Positions 16,742 to 26,279 of a DNA stretch of 39,194 nt are shown in pieces. The number at the start of each line of letters is the position of its first letter. The first letter of the stretch is position 1. The position numbers and the translations under genes are program-made. The notes beneath the pieces were generated by a model that saw nothing but the letters and a program-made list of their open reading frames with translations, did no database searches and was not told the DNA's origin. Where the stretch lies: positions 1 through 39,194 of the forward strand of contig QMPA01000006.1 in NCBI GenBank assembly GCA_003650365.1, read 5' to 3'. This stretch comes from Bacteroidota bacterium (lineage in GTDB: Bacteria > Bacteroidota > Bacteroidia > Bacteroidales > F082).

Positions 16742-16910
16742 TGTTTTGCTCAAAATCAATCTTGTATTTAGTCGTTAAATAAAAGGTATCCTTACATTTT
16801 TCTCAGATAGAATTACAAAAAAATAGCAAATCAAATTTAGCCATCTCGCTGTGGGGCTTATTGCTAAGCGGTTTTGTGTCTGTTACTTACTCAAGTAGTC
16901 CATTTTTTAC

Positions 16911-16918
16911 TATTTTTG
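16911..16918 (+). promoter_or_regulatory. Promoter -7 box TATTTTTG
   Basis: This is an exact TAnnTTTG match 29 bases upstream of the ATG at 16948, in the divergent intergenic region. No clear -33 element at normal spacing. Confidence 0.45.
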
Positions 16919-16947
16919 CACCCTTTAACTCACCAATACATTTCAAG

Positions 16948-17760
16948 ATGGAAAAGAAGAGGGTACTTTATGTTAATCAGGAGATTATGCCTTATCTACC
17001 TGAGACTCCAATGAGCAAGATAGGCCGAAACCTGCCACAGAAAACACAGGAAAGAAACAAGGAGATAAGGACTTTTATGCCCCGATATGGTGTAATCAAC
17101 GAGCGCAGAAACCAGCTTCATGAGGTGATTCGTCTTTCCGGGATGAACTTAATTATTGATGATATTGACCATCCTTTAATTATTAAGGTAGCTTCGATTC
17201 AACAAGCCAGAATGCAGGTGTATTTTATTGATAACGAAGATTACTTTAAACGAAAGTTTATCTTCAGGGATAAGGATGGGAAGTTTTTTAAAGACAATGA
17301 TGAGCGAACGGTTTTTTTCTCAAAAGGTGTATTAGAAACAGTTAAAAAACTGGGATGGGCTCCTGATATAATCCATTGCAATGGATGGTTCTCCAGCCTG
17401 GTTCCCTTGTTTGTAAGAACTGCATATAAAGACAGTCCGATTTTTCAAGATGCGAAAATAATTTTTTCATTATACGACGATGATTTTTCTGAAAAATTCA
17501 AGAAAGATTACGAAGAAAAAGTTTTAATGAATGGTCTGGAAAAAAGTGATTTTGGACACTTTTTAAGTGGCGATTACGTTTCGCTAATGAAAGGTGCCAT
17601 TGATCGGTCTGATGCATTAATTATTGCAAGTCCTGAAATTAATACCGAATTGATGGAATATGCACTGGCCTCTGGAAAACCAATCCTCAATTATTCAGAC
17701 AATGAAGATTATTTTGATACCTACAATGAGTTTTATGATCAGATTATTGAAGGCAATTAA
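16948..17760 (+). CDS. One-domain glycogen/starch synthase-like protein
   Basis: ATG 16948 is chosen because it starts MEKKRVLYVNQEIMPYLPET, the usual first strand of the family; the upstream TTG frame runs across the promoter box. The 270-residue product aligns with only the N-terminal Rossmann domain of GT5 glycogen/starch synthases (EIRTFMPRYGVINERRNQLHEV, IIHCNGWFSSLVPLFVRT). The C-terminal nucleotide-sugar domain is absent, and the KxGGL ADP-glucose motif is replaced by SKIGRNLP. There is no frameshift or remnant downstream. Short forms like this are, to my knowledge, conserved in Bacteroidota. Normal glycogen synthesis is therefore doubtful, and a binding or regulatory role is possible. 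It overlaps the next gene by 26 bases. Confidence 0.8.
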   Translation: MEKKRVLYVNQEIMPYLPETPMSKIGRNLPQKTQERNKEIRTFMPRYGVINERRNQLHEVIRLSGMNLIIDDIDHPLIIKVASIQQARMQVYFIDNEDYFKRKFIFRDKDGKFFKDNDERTVFFSKGVLETVKKLGWAPDIIHCNGWFSSLVPLFVRTAYKDSPIFQDAKIIFSLYDDDFSEKFKKDYEEKVLMNGLEKSDFGHFLSGDYVSLMKGAIDRSDALIIASPEINTELMEYALASGKPILNYSDNEDYFDTYNEFYDQIIEGN

Positions 17761-19087
17761 ATTGCTTATCAAACATTCGCTTATTATTTTTTCTTTAATC
17801 TTCTTATTATTTTCTTGTTCAAAACCTCCTGGAAAGATTGGTGCGGTTATTCAACCGGAGCAAAGTAAACTTGAAGTTTATTGGAGCGATAGTAGTTCAG
17901 TGTTTGCTTATTCCTTGCCGGATGATTCAATTCGAACAGATGAAAAATCAGTAAACTTATTGGGAAGTATAATGGATCCCGTGTTTGGTAGTTCGGTGGC
18001 CGGTATTTATTCTCAGTTTTTACTTTCTGCCAGTGCGCCTAATTTTGGCCCAAATCCTGTTTTAGATTCTTTAATACTCCAATTATTATACAAGGGTGAT
18101 CCTTATGGAGACTCCGTCACACCTCTTGTCTTACATGCCTACGAATTAATAGAAGATATCGGTTTTTTAGAAGACTATTATTCTAACACTGTTATTCCTG
18201 TTGCATCAACGGATTATGGTAATATCCAGTTTGTTCCCCGACCAAATGACAGTGCCGTAGTTGGTGAAGATACTTTAGCACCAATGCTTCGGATCAACTT
18301 AAGTGATGCCAGTACCGATCTGGGCTATAAATTTTTAAATGCTGACACTTCAGAAATGAAGGATAACGAAGCTTTTGTTAAATTTTTCAAAGGTTTATAT
18401 TTAGTAACTGAACCCGTGAACGAAGGAGGATCAATAAGTTACTTTAACCTGGTTAGTGGTAATGTAAATAGCTCAAAAATGATCATGTATTACCACAACG
18501 ATACTGTGGATTCTTTGAATTTTCATTTTATTGTCGGGCAATATAGCGCACGTTTTAATAAATATGAGCATGATTTTACATTTGCAGAAAGTGATTTTAA
18601 AAACCAGGTAGTAGATGGTGACACAATGCTTGGCTTGCAAAAGTTTTACACCCAGGGAATAGCCGGGGTTAAATCGATTGTCAGGTTTCCGTATATTCGA
18701 AATTGGGCATCACTTGGAAATATTGCCATTAACGAAGCCAAACTAGTATTTTCTGGCTTTGAAGAGAAGCCGTTCAATGGTGCTCCGCCCCAGTTGGCAA
18801 TGGTTGAGATACAAGAAGATGGCACCTATTTGCCATTGATTGATGAACAGGAAGGTTTAAATTATTTTGACGGATCGTATAAGTCTTCTTCCAATGACTA
18901 TACATTCAGGGTTACCCGGCACATTCAATCGCTAATTTCCGATACTACCAAACCCAACAATGGTTTGTATATGTTTGTCAGGGGTGAATCTACAATACCC
19001 GAACGCTTCATCTTTAACGGAAATCAACCGGTTTCCGATACTGCTTGGCCTTTCAGGTTAGAGATTATTTACACCCAGCTAAAATAA
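17735..19087 (+). CDS. DUF4270 family lipoprotein
   Basis: The start ATG 17735 lies inside the end of the glycogen synthase-like gene (26-base overlap, different frame) and gives 450 residues. It opens with a basic then hydrophobic stretch ending in the lipobox LLFSC, with the lipidated Cys at residue 28. The body matches the DUF4270 family: IGAVIQPEQSKL, LLGSIMDPVFGSSVAGIYSQFLLS, then LDSLILQLLYKGDPYGDS and a beta-rich remainder. Domain function is unknown; lipidation and family distribution suggest an outer-membrane-anchored protein. The overlap implies translational coupling with the preceding gene, and glmS follows with its own promoter box. The association of a short glycogen synthase-like gene with DUF4270 recurs in Bacteroidota as far as I know. 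Confidence 0.85.
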   Translation: MIRLLKAIKLLIKHSLIIFSLIFLLFSCSKPPGKIGAVIQPEQSKLEVYWSDSSSVFAYSLPDDSIRTDEKSVNLLGSIMDPVFGSSVAGIYSQFLLSASAPNFGPNPVLDSLILQLLYKGDPYGDSVTPLVLHAYELIEDIGFLEDYYSNTVIPVASTDYGNIQFVPRPNDSAVVGEDTLAPMLRINLSDASTDLGYKFLNADTSEMKDNEAFVKFFKGLYLVTEPVNEGGSISYFNLVSGNVNSSKMIMYYHNDTVDSLNFHFIVGQYSARFNKYEHDFTFAESDFKNQVVDGDTMLGLQKFYTQGIAGVKSIVRFPYIRNWASLGNIAINEAKLVFSGFEEKPFNGAPPQLAMVEIQEDGTYLPLIDEQEGLNYFDGSYKSSSNDYTFRVTRHIQSLISDTTKPNNGLYMFVRGESTIPERFIFNGNQPVSDTAWPFRLEIIYTQLK

Positions 19088-19190
19088 TTTGAATAGCTTG
19101 TTTTCAAATTTTCAAATCTAACAGATAATTCTTAATAAAAACTTCTTTTAATTCCCCCGGACATTTTCTCTGAATCAAGTGTTGTTTTTA

Positions 19191-19198
19191 TACATTTG
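19191..19198 (+). promoter_or_regulatory. Promoter -7 box TACATTTG
   Basis: This is an exact TAnnTTTG match 21 bases upstream of the glmS ATG. No glmS ribozyme core was recognised in the 132-base gap, and that riboswitch is not expected in Bacteroidota. Confidence 0.45.
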
Positions 19199-19219
19199 CA
19201 TCACTAAAAAAATAAAACT

Positions 19220-21058
19220 ATGTGTGGAATAGTAGCCTATTTAGGACCAAAACAAGCTTATCCTATCTTAATAAAAGGCTTGCAAAGACTGGAATACAGA
19301 GGATATGATAGTGCTGGAATTGCACTTTTTAACGGAGGTCTTGAAATTCATAAATCGAAGGGGAAAGTTTCTGAACTCGAAGCAGCTGTGAAAGATAAAA
19401 ATCTTTCAGGAACAATTGGAATTGCACACACACGTTGGGCTACCCATGGCGAACCAAATCAAACAAATGCACACCCTCATTTTTCACAAAAAAAATCGCT
19501 GGCCATAATCCACAATGGAATTATAGAAAACTACTTGACGCTGAAAGAAGAATTGATCAATCGAGGATATCATTTTGAGTCAGATACAGACACAGAGGTG
19601 CTTATTAACCTCATCGAAGACATTCAAGTCAACGAAAACGTTTTGCTGGATGAAGCAGTGCGAATAGCATTAAACCAGGTTGTTGGTGCCTATGCCATTG
19701 TTATTATTTCAGATAAACATCCCAATACTTTAATTGTAGCCCGCAAAGGCAGTCCGCTGGTTATTGGTATCGGAAAAGATGAGTATTATGTTGCTTCCGA
19801 TGCTACACCTATTATTGAGTACACCAAAAATGTCATCTATCTTGAAGATGAAGAGGTGGCTGTTTTGTCAAGAAACGAAGAAATCAAATTAAGGAGTATA
19901 AAGAATAAAGTAAAAACACCTTATGTTCAGGAGCTGGAATGGAATTTGAGTGAATTGGAAAAAGGTGGTTACGATCATTTTATGATCAAGGAAATTTATG
20001 AGCAGCCCCGTTCAATAAAAGACAGTATGCGTGGGCGTTTAAATGCCCGAAAAGGGATTGTTTCCTTAGGAGGTATTGTAGATTATGAGCAAAAGATGGC
20101 AAGGGCAAAGCGAATAATTATCATTGCTTGTGGTACTTCGTGGCATGCCGGACTTGTTGGTGAATATTTGTTTGAAGACCTTGCCCGTATTCCGGTCGAA
20201 GTAGAATATGCATCTGAATTCAGATACCGCAATCCAATTATTGGTGAATCGGATGTTGTTCTGGCAATCTCCCAATCAGGAGAAACAGCAGACACACTTG
20301 CTGCCATTGAAATGGCGAAAGAAAAAGGTGCAACTATTTTAGGTATTTGCAATGTTGTCGGATCTTCTATTCCAAGGGCTTCGCATGCCGGATCGTATAC
20401 ACACGCCGGACCCGAAATTGGAGTTGCCTCGACCAAAGCTTTTACAGCCCAGGTTACCATACTTACTTTGATGGCATTGCGAATGGCACAAATAAAAGGC
20501 ACCATTCCAAAATCAAGGTTTATGCAGCTGTTGCACGAATTGGAAAACCTGCCTAAAAAAGTTGAAGAAGCCCTCAAAGATGATGGAATAATAAAAGAAA
20601 TTGCTGAAAAGTATAAAGATGTAAGCAACTTTTTATACCTCGGAAGAGGTTATAATTTTCCGGTAGCCCTGGAAGGTGCACTAAAATTGAAGGAAATTTC
20701 CTATATTCATGCTGAGGGTTATCCTGCTGCCGAGATGAAACACGGGCCAATTGCATTGATTGATGAAAATATGCCTGTTGTTTTTATCGCTACGCGAAAA
20801 GGTATTTACGAAAAAGTGGTAAGCAATATTCAGGAAGTAAAAGCACGCAATGGTAAAATAATTGCTATTGTAACCAAAAATGACAAAATCGTTCGAAATA
20901 TTGCAGATTACGTGATTGAAATACCGGAGACAGAAGAAATGTTTGTGCCCATATTGGCAACTATCCCCCTACAAAAACTGGCCTATTACATTGCTGTCTT
21001 GCGTGGATGTAATGTTGATCAGCCAAGAAACCTGGCAAAATCTGTTACAGTGGAGTAA
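19220..21058 (+). CDS. glmS: Glutamine-fructose-6-phosphate aminotransferase (isomerizing)
   Basis: This enzyme makes glucosamine-6-phosphate from fructose-6-phosphate and glutamine, the entry step to UDP-GlcNAc for peptidoglycan and lipid A. The 612-residue length is standard. Cys2 (MCGIVAYLG) is the N-terminal glutaminase nucleophile, followed by LEYRGYDSAGIA and HTRWATHGEPN. The first SIS domain (~295-430) has IIACGTSWHAG and SQSGETADT. The second (~460-605) has LGRGYNFPVALEGALKLKEISYIHAEGYPAAEMKHGP, with the isomerase His and Glu/Lys residues in place. The protein ends AKSVTVE, the typical C-terminus. It is convergent with the HMG-CoA reductase gene, only 32 bases away, with no clear terminator between. 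Confidence 0.97.
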   Translation: MCGIVAYLGPKQAYPILIKGLQRLEYRGYDSAGIALFNGGLEIHKSKGKVSELEAAVKDKNLSGTIGIAHTRWATHGEPNQTNAHPHFSQKKSLAIIHNGIIENYLTLKEELINRGYHFESDTDTEVLINLIEDIQVNENVLLDEAVRIALNQVVGAYAIVIISDKHPNTLIVARKGSPLVIGIGKDEYYVASDATPIIEYTKNVIYLEDEEVAVLSRNEEIKLRSIKNKVKTPYVQELEWNLSELEKGGYDHFMIKEIYEQPRSIKDSMRGRLNARKGIVSLGGIVDYEQKMARAKRIIIIACGTSWHAGLVGEYLFEDLARIPVEVEYASEFRYRNPIIGESDVVLAISQSGETADTLAAIEMAKEKGATILGICNVVGSSIPRASHAGSYTHAGPEIGVASTKAFTAQVTILTLMALRMAQIKGTIPKSRFMQLLHELENLPKKVEEALKDDGIIKEIAEKYKDVSNFLYLGRGYNFPVALEGALKLKEISYIHAEGYPAAEMKHGPIALIDENMPVVFIATRKGIYEKVVSNIQEVKARNGKIIAIVTKNDKIVRNIADYVIEIPETEEMFVPILATIPLQKLAYYIAVLRGCNVDQPRNLAKSVTVE

Positions 21059-21090
21059 AATTATAACACCAAATAGTCGTCAAAAGCCAA

Positions 21091-22428
21091 TTAGTTACCA
21101 CGCATTTCCTGCATAAATTTACTGACGTTAGAAAAGGTAACTTTGTGAACAACAAAATACTCAACGGCTTTTGCTTTTTCTGCTTTGGTGGCATCAAAGT
21201 GGTTTAAAATATTCATCAAGTGCATTTTCATATGACCGATTTGTATTCCTTTGGTCACCAACGAGCGGATAGCAGCAAAATTATTAGCAAGTCCGAGTGA
21301 TGCTGTAATCATCATCAATTCTTTAGCCGACGGTTTACCCAGCATCTCCAGTGAGTGTTTCGCCAAAGGGTGTAGCGAAGTTAACCCACCAACCGTACCC
21401 ATGGCCAGGGGAATAGTTAAAAAATATTTGAATTTTCCGTCCTTGATCTCAACATGCGACAGGCTTCGGTATTTACCATCTCTGGCAGCATAAGTATGCC
21501 CTGCCGCTTCAATTGCCCTGAAATCGTTTCCGGTAGCAATGGCAACGGCATCTACTCCATTGAATATACCCTTGTTGTGGGTAGTGGCACGGTAAGTATC
21601 GACTTCAGCAATTTTTACCGCCAGTGCAAATTTTTCGGCGAATTCTTGTCCGGTTAAATCTTTATCCACATTTTCCAGCTCATCAAGACTGCACTCTACC
21701 CAAGCTTTTACAAGACAATCGGGCGTGTAGTTTGACAAAATAGACATGATAATTTGGCATTCTTTTTCTTGTTTGGTAAAGGAATTATTATTTCTACAGA
21801 AGCTTTGTAGCGCACCTGCAAATTCTTCTAAACATGAGTTAATGAAATTGGCACCCATTGAATCAACCGTGTTAAACGATACCCTGATTTGGTAGTAGTT
21901 CTCTATTTCGGATGTCATGTCGATCAGTTCCATATCCACAATTCCCCCTCCACGTGATTCCATATTGGCAGTAATATCAGAAGCTGCGCCCCTCAAATAC
22001 TGCTTTACCTCTTCAAAAATTCCCTGAAACTTTTTCATTTTTCCTTTCCACAGAAAATGAAGCTGTCCGATCTTAATGTCATCAATTACTTCGGCATGAA
22101 ACCCGCCACGTTCCGACCAAAACCGAGCACTCGAAGAAGCTGCTGCCACAACCGAACTTTCTTCAATAACCAAGGGAACCAGATGATTACGGCCATTAAC
22201 AACAACATTAGGAGCTACACCATAAGGAATATAAAAATTAGAAATGGTATTTTCGCTGAACTCATCAAATACCTTTTGTTTGGATTGATCGTTGTGCCAA
22301 AAACTTTTCATCAGATCCATAGCTTCAAGCTGATTGTCCATTAGTTCGGAAACAATTTTCAGCTTGTCTTCTTTAAGCAGCTTCGAAAAGCCCTTAATAA
22401 TTATGTCTCTTTTTCTTCTTCTTGGCAT
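21091..22428 (-). CDS. mvaA: Hydroxymethylglutaryl-CoA reductase, class II
   Basis: The 445-residue protein belongs to the class II HMG-CoA reductases, often labelled degradative. Key features are ENTISNFYIPYGVAPN (~59), the catalytic Glu in VIEESSVVAAASSS (~88-100), DSMGANFINSCLEE (~189), catalytic Lys286 in THNKGIFNG, Asp302 in ATGNDFRA, and His399 in IQIGHMKMH. All four catalytic positions are present. Enzymes of this group interconvert HMG-CoA and mevalonate. In Bacteroidota the likely direction is mevalonate synthesis for isoprenoids, but other pathway genes are not in the window, so a catabolic role is not excluded. A DUF4468 gene lies 23 bases upstream and probably shares the transcript. 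Confidence 0.93.
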   Translation of the reverse strand: MPRRRKRDIIIKGFSKLLKEDKLKIVSELMDNQLEAMDLMKSFWHNDQSKQKVFDEFSENTISNFYIPYGVAPNVVVNGRNHLVPLVIEESSVVAAASSSARFWSERGGFHAEVIDDIKIGQLHFLWKGKMKKFQGIFEEVKQYLRGAASDITANMESRGGGIVDMELIDMTSEIENYYQIRVSFNTVDSMGANFINSCLEEFAGALQSFCRNNNSFTKQEKECQIIMSILSNYTPDCLVKAWVECSLDELENVDKDLTGQEFAEKFALAVKIAEVDTYRATTHNKGIFNGVDAVAIATGNDFRAIEAAGHTYAARDGKYRSLSHVEIKDGKFKYFLTIPLAMGTVGGLTSLHPLAKHSLEMLGKPSAKELMMITASLGLANNFAAIRSLVTKGIQIGHMKMHLMNILNHFDATKAEKAKAVEYFVVHKVTFSNVSKFMQEMRGN

Positions 22429-22451
22429 GTTTTTGTTGTTCGACCCTCAGC

Positions 22452-22991
22452 TTACCAATCGTCCTTGGTCTTTTTAACTTCCGGTTTCATTTTTGTTTTC
22501 AGACTGCTGCTCCATTCTGCAAAAAAATCAGCAATCTGTTGCAAATATTCATCCCAATGTGGACTGTAGTCGGGATCATTTTTATTCAACCATTTTTCAG
22601 CTGGAGTTCTTGTTTTTGTATGGATTTTTAAATCAGTAATTGTGTAACGGTATTTGTCGTGTTTCAATTCAATATTAAAAACGTAGTCAACTGTTCCTGC
22701 TTGCTTTTTTGCACTGTCATTTGTATAAGTATAAATACTGATATTGTGCTTACCTTCAATTCTTCCCGAATTGTAATCCCTGATGGTAGTCACCCTTGTG
22801 GGGTTGGCATAAAAATCGTTAACCCAATAAATACAACGGTTGAACAATTCATTTTGCGTACCTTTTTCGTCAACTACTTCCCGAAATTTAATTAAGCCCG
22901 TTTCGGGATCAACAGGTACAATTGGCTGCTCTTCTTGTGCCATAAGCTGGAAACCTGCAAAGACGATGATGAGAGAAATAAAAACCTTCAT
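22452..22991 (-). CDS. Secreted DUF4468 domain protein
   Basis: The 179-residue protein has a signal peptide (MKVFISLIIVFAGFQLMAQ). A DUF4468-type domain with a TBP-like fold follows (~28-130): PVDPETGLIKFREVVDEKGTQNELFNRCIYWVNDFY, then SGRIEGKHNISI and a YVFNIELKHDKYRYTITDLKI core. The C-terminal ~50 residues are a helical, Lys/Trp-rich tail. It is expected in the periplasm or outer envelope; its function is unknown. It stands first in a two-gene unit with HMG-CoA reductase, 23 bases before it, and a promoter box lies 29 bases upstream. No functional link to mevalonate metabolism is evident, so the pairing may be only positional. Confidence 0.82.
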   Translation of the reverse strand: MKVFISLIIVFAGFQLMAQEEQPIVPVDPETGLIKFREVVDEKGTQNELFNRCIYWVNDFYANPTRVTTIRDYNSGRIEGKHNISIYTYTNDSAKKQAGTVDYVFNIELKHDKYRYTITDLKIHTKTRTPAEKWLNKNDPDYSPHWDEYLQQIADFFAEWSSSLKTKMKPEVKKTKDDW

Positions 22992-23019
22992 GAGTTTTAT
23001 TATAGCTAATTAAGAAAAG

Positions 23020-23027
23020 CAAAGTTA
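23020..23027 (-). promoter_or_regulatory. Promoter -7 box TAACTTTG
   Basis: This is an exact TAnnTTTG match on the minus strand 28 bases before the DUF4468 start. TTTG and TTG triplets occur 11-15 bases further upstream, a short spacing for a -33 element. Confidence 0.45.
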
Positions 23028-23137
23028 CATGAAAAAAACAAACAACTAATGTAGGTTAATTTGAGAGGAATTTGAGGTTCGAGACTGAAACGCAGAAACT
23101 GTCTTAACTTCATTTTTAGATAGATTTTTACCAACTT

Positions 23138-23180
23138 AAAAAGAAAAGGCTGTTCATCATATGACGAACAGCCTTTTCTT
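23138..23180 (-). terminator. Rho-independent terminator of groESL
   Basis: A perfect 15-bp stem, AAGAAAAGGCTGTTC (23141-23155) with GAACAGCCTTTTCTT (23166-23180), is followed on the minus strand by a T-rich tail. It begins 22 bases after the groEL stop. Confidence 0.88.
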
Positions 23181-23201
23181 CAATAAGTTCTTTGAAAAAT
23201 A

Positions 23202-24854
<1,653 letters not shown>

Positions 24855-24878
24855 TTAAGTTTTAAATTATTTCGAGGA

Positions 24879-25154
24879 TTAAATAACAGCGAGGATGTCT
24901 GTCTCGCTCATAATAAGGAAGTCGGTACCATCAATACTGATTTCAGTACCTGCAAATTTTCCATAAAGTACGGTATCGCCAACTTTTACAGTTACCTCAC
25001 TGTCTTTACTTTCTGGAACAGCTACTACTTTTCCTTGCTGTGGTTTTTCTTTGGCTGTATCAGGAATAATGATTCCTGAAGATGTTTTTTCTTCAGCTTT
25101 CTCAGGTTCAATTACTACCCTGTCACCAAGTGGCTTAATATTTAATTTTTTCAT
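24879..25154 (-). CDS. groS: 10-kDa co-chaperonin GroES
   Basis: The start is set at ATG 25154 ([18 protein letters not shown]), giving 91 residues, the normal size; an in-frame ATG at 25169 would add MKDNA and cannot be excluded. The mobile loop [23 protein letters not shown] (split by its SSGI tip), the core [14 protein letters not shown] and the ending SETDILAVI are diagnostic. It caps GroEL as a heptamer. It is the first gene of the groESL operon and is separated from the upstream secG gene by a terminator, so a promoter should lie between about 25160 and 25215, though no convincing box was found. Confidence 0.97.
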   Translation of the reverse strand: MKKLNIKPLGDRVVIEPEKAEEKTSSGIIIPDTAKEKPQQGKVVAVPESKDSEVTVKVGDTVLYGKFAGTEISIDGTDFLIMSETDILAVI

Positions 25155-25214
25155 TGCGTTATCTTTCATTCATATTGGCTTCTCAATGTCACATTTTATG
25201 CCAAACAGGAGTGT

Positions 25215-25254
25215 AAAAAAAAATGTCAGAATGTTATGACATTCTGACATTTTT
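25215..25254 (-). terminator. Rho-independent terminator of the lptE-secG operon
   Basis: A perfect 16-bp hairpin, AAAAATGTCAGAATGT (25219-25234) with ACATTCTGACATTTTT (25239-25254), has a 4-base loop. On the minus strand it ends in a run of nine T, 22 bases after the secG stop. Confidence 0.92.
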
Positions 25255-25275
25255 GGTCTTTTAAATCTTGTAAAA

Positions 25276-25617
25276 CTATTCAGCACCTTCGCCATCACGT
25301 GCAGGTGGCAATTGGTAATCAATAGGTGCATTCTGGACATCTTCAATTTGTTCCTGGATTTCGGATTCCTGGACACCATCACTTTCAATGGCACGAGGAA
25401 TGATAGTAGTGGAAGCAAGGCTTAGCACTAAAAGCGCAATGGCAAGATACCATGAAGCTTTCTCGAGAAAGTCGGCGGTTTGCCTAACGCCCATAAACTG
25501 TGACGTGCTTCCTGCAAAATTGGCAGCAAGCCCACCACCTTTGGGGTTTTGTACTAAAACAACAAGGCCGAGCAATAAGCTGGCTGCTAAAATGAGAATG
25601 GAAAGAAAAATATACAT
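25276..25617 (-). CDS. secG: Preprotein translocase subunit SecG
   Basis: The 113-residue inner-membrane protein has two helices (~2-22 and ~54-73) flanking the conserved cytoplasmic loop VLVQNPKGGGLAANFAGSTSQFMGVRQTADFLEK, read here in two parts (QNPKGGGLA and the F-G-R-ADFLEK segment), which is diagnostic of SecG. An acidic tail of ~35 residues with QESEIQEQIEDVQNAP follows and is longer than in enterobacterial SecG. It assists SecYEG-SecA export, the step that brings all signal-peptide proteins of this window, including the T9SS cargo, to the periplasm. It is the last gene of a four-gene unit, 11 bases after the tetratricopeptide-like gene, and is followed by a strong terminator. Confidence 0.95.
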   Translation of the reverse strand: MYIFLSILILAASLLLGLVVLVQNPKGGGLAANFAGSTSQFMGVRQTADFLEKASWYLAIALLVLSLASTTIIPRAIESDGVQESEIQEQIEDVQNAPIDYQLPPARDGEGAE

Positions 25618-25628
25618 TGTACTAAATA

Positions 25629-26228
25629 TTAAGATTTTACTTCGTTTTTTGCCTTTTCAATAAGGGCTGCAAAGTAAATACTTTTTTCCGGATATTTCAA
25701 ACTTAATTTTTCGTAAATTTTAATGGCCTTTTCAAAATAGTGTTGATCCAAATATATTTTCGCAAGCGTCTCACTCACAATATTTTCCTCATCAACAATA
25801 CTTTTTCGCGATGCTTCAATTGCACTAAAGAAGGTTTCTTTTCCCCTGCTAATGGACGGTTGATTTTTGATAAACTCATCCAATAGCTCTTGTTTCGTCT
25901 TTTTAGGTTGAGATTGAGGTTCAGGTTGAGGTTGAGGTTCGGGTTGAATTTGAAGTTCAATAGCTATTGGGAGAGGTTTGCGTATTGCGTTTTGTTCTAA
26001 TCGATCTATCTTTTGTTTCAGAACCCGTCTGTCGCCAGCATAAATGGCTGTTGTTTTCAAACTTGCATTGTAGAGAACATTCTCCTCTTTGAATAAATTG
26101 AGTGTAAGCAGTATATGTACCGATTGGCAATAATGAAACCGGCTGACTATTTCAGTCAACTCGCCCACTGAATCAGTTGTCAGATTTTCCGGATTCTGCA
26201 GATAGTTTATAAATTGCTCTTTGTTCAT
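25629..26228 (-). CDS. Tetratricopeptide-like protein with a Gln/Pro/Glu linker
   Basis: The start is ATG 26228 (MNKEQFINYLQNPENL; 199 residues), since the longer frame begins with TTG. An N-terminal helical domain (~1-90) is followed by a repetitive linker, QIQPEPQPQPEPQSQP (~97-112), encoded by hexanucleotide repeats. A helical C-terminus has one clear TPR-like unit (AKIYLDQHYFEKAIKIYEKLSLKYPEKS, ~160-190, given here as its recognisable core). There is no signal peptide or membrane helix, so it is probably cytoplasmic. It sits between lptE (51 bases) and secG (11 bases). That position, conserved in many Bacteroidota to my knowledge, suggests envelope export or assembly, but no function is established. 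Confidence 0.7.
   Translation of the reverse strand: MNKEQFINYLQNPENLTTDSVGELTEIVSRFHYCQSVHILLTLNLFKEENVLYNASLKTTAIYAGDRRVLKQKIDRLEQNAIRKPLPIAIELQIQPEPQPQPEPQSQPKKTKQELLDEFIKNQPSISRGKETFFSAIEASRKSIVDEENIVSETLAKIYLDQHYFEKAIKIYEKLSLKYPEKSIYFAALIEKAKNEVKS
25906..25947 (-). repeat. Seven imperfect hexanucleotide units in coding sequence
   Basis: On the plus strand the seven units read GGTTGA, GATTGA, GGTTCA, GGTTGA, GGTTGA, GGTTCG and GGTTGA in an unbroken row. They encode the Gln/Pro/Glu linker of the tetratricopeptide-like protein. Each unit adds two residues, so gains or losses keep the frame. Confidence 0.85.
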
Positions 26229-26279
26229 TCTTTTCAATTCCAATCAAGGTATTTTTTTCCAAGTCTGCTTTTTAATAAT

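Noticed and set aside
16948-17760. Glycogen synthase-like gene as a truncated pseudogene
   Set aside because: The frame is clean, the start and stop are normal, no remnant follows, and the next gene overlaps it in an organised way.
19088-19219. glmS ribozyme upstream of glmS
   Set aside because: The gap lacks the ribozyme core, and this element is typical of Firmicutes.
20083-20628. 181-codon open frame on the minus strand opposite glmS
   Set aside because: It is an antisense shadow of a highly conserved gene, with no family resemblance or promoter.
22992-23201. RNA gene in the DUF4468-groEL gap (a GGTTCGAG-like T-loop near 23078)
   Set aside because: No acceptor or anticodon stem could be formed around it; only the promoter box and the groEL terminator are supported.
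25155-25215. CIRCE element or sigma-54 promoter for groES
   Set aside because: No TTAGCACTC-type inverted repeat is present. A TTGGCAT-like stretch has GG but GA instead of GC at the -12 position, so it is only a near match.
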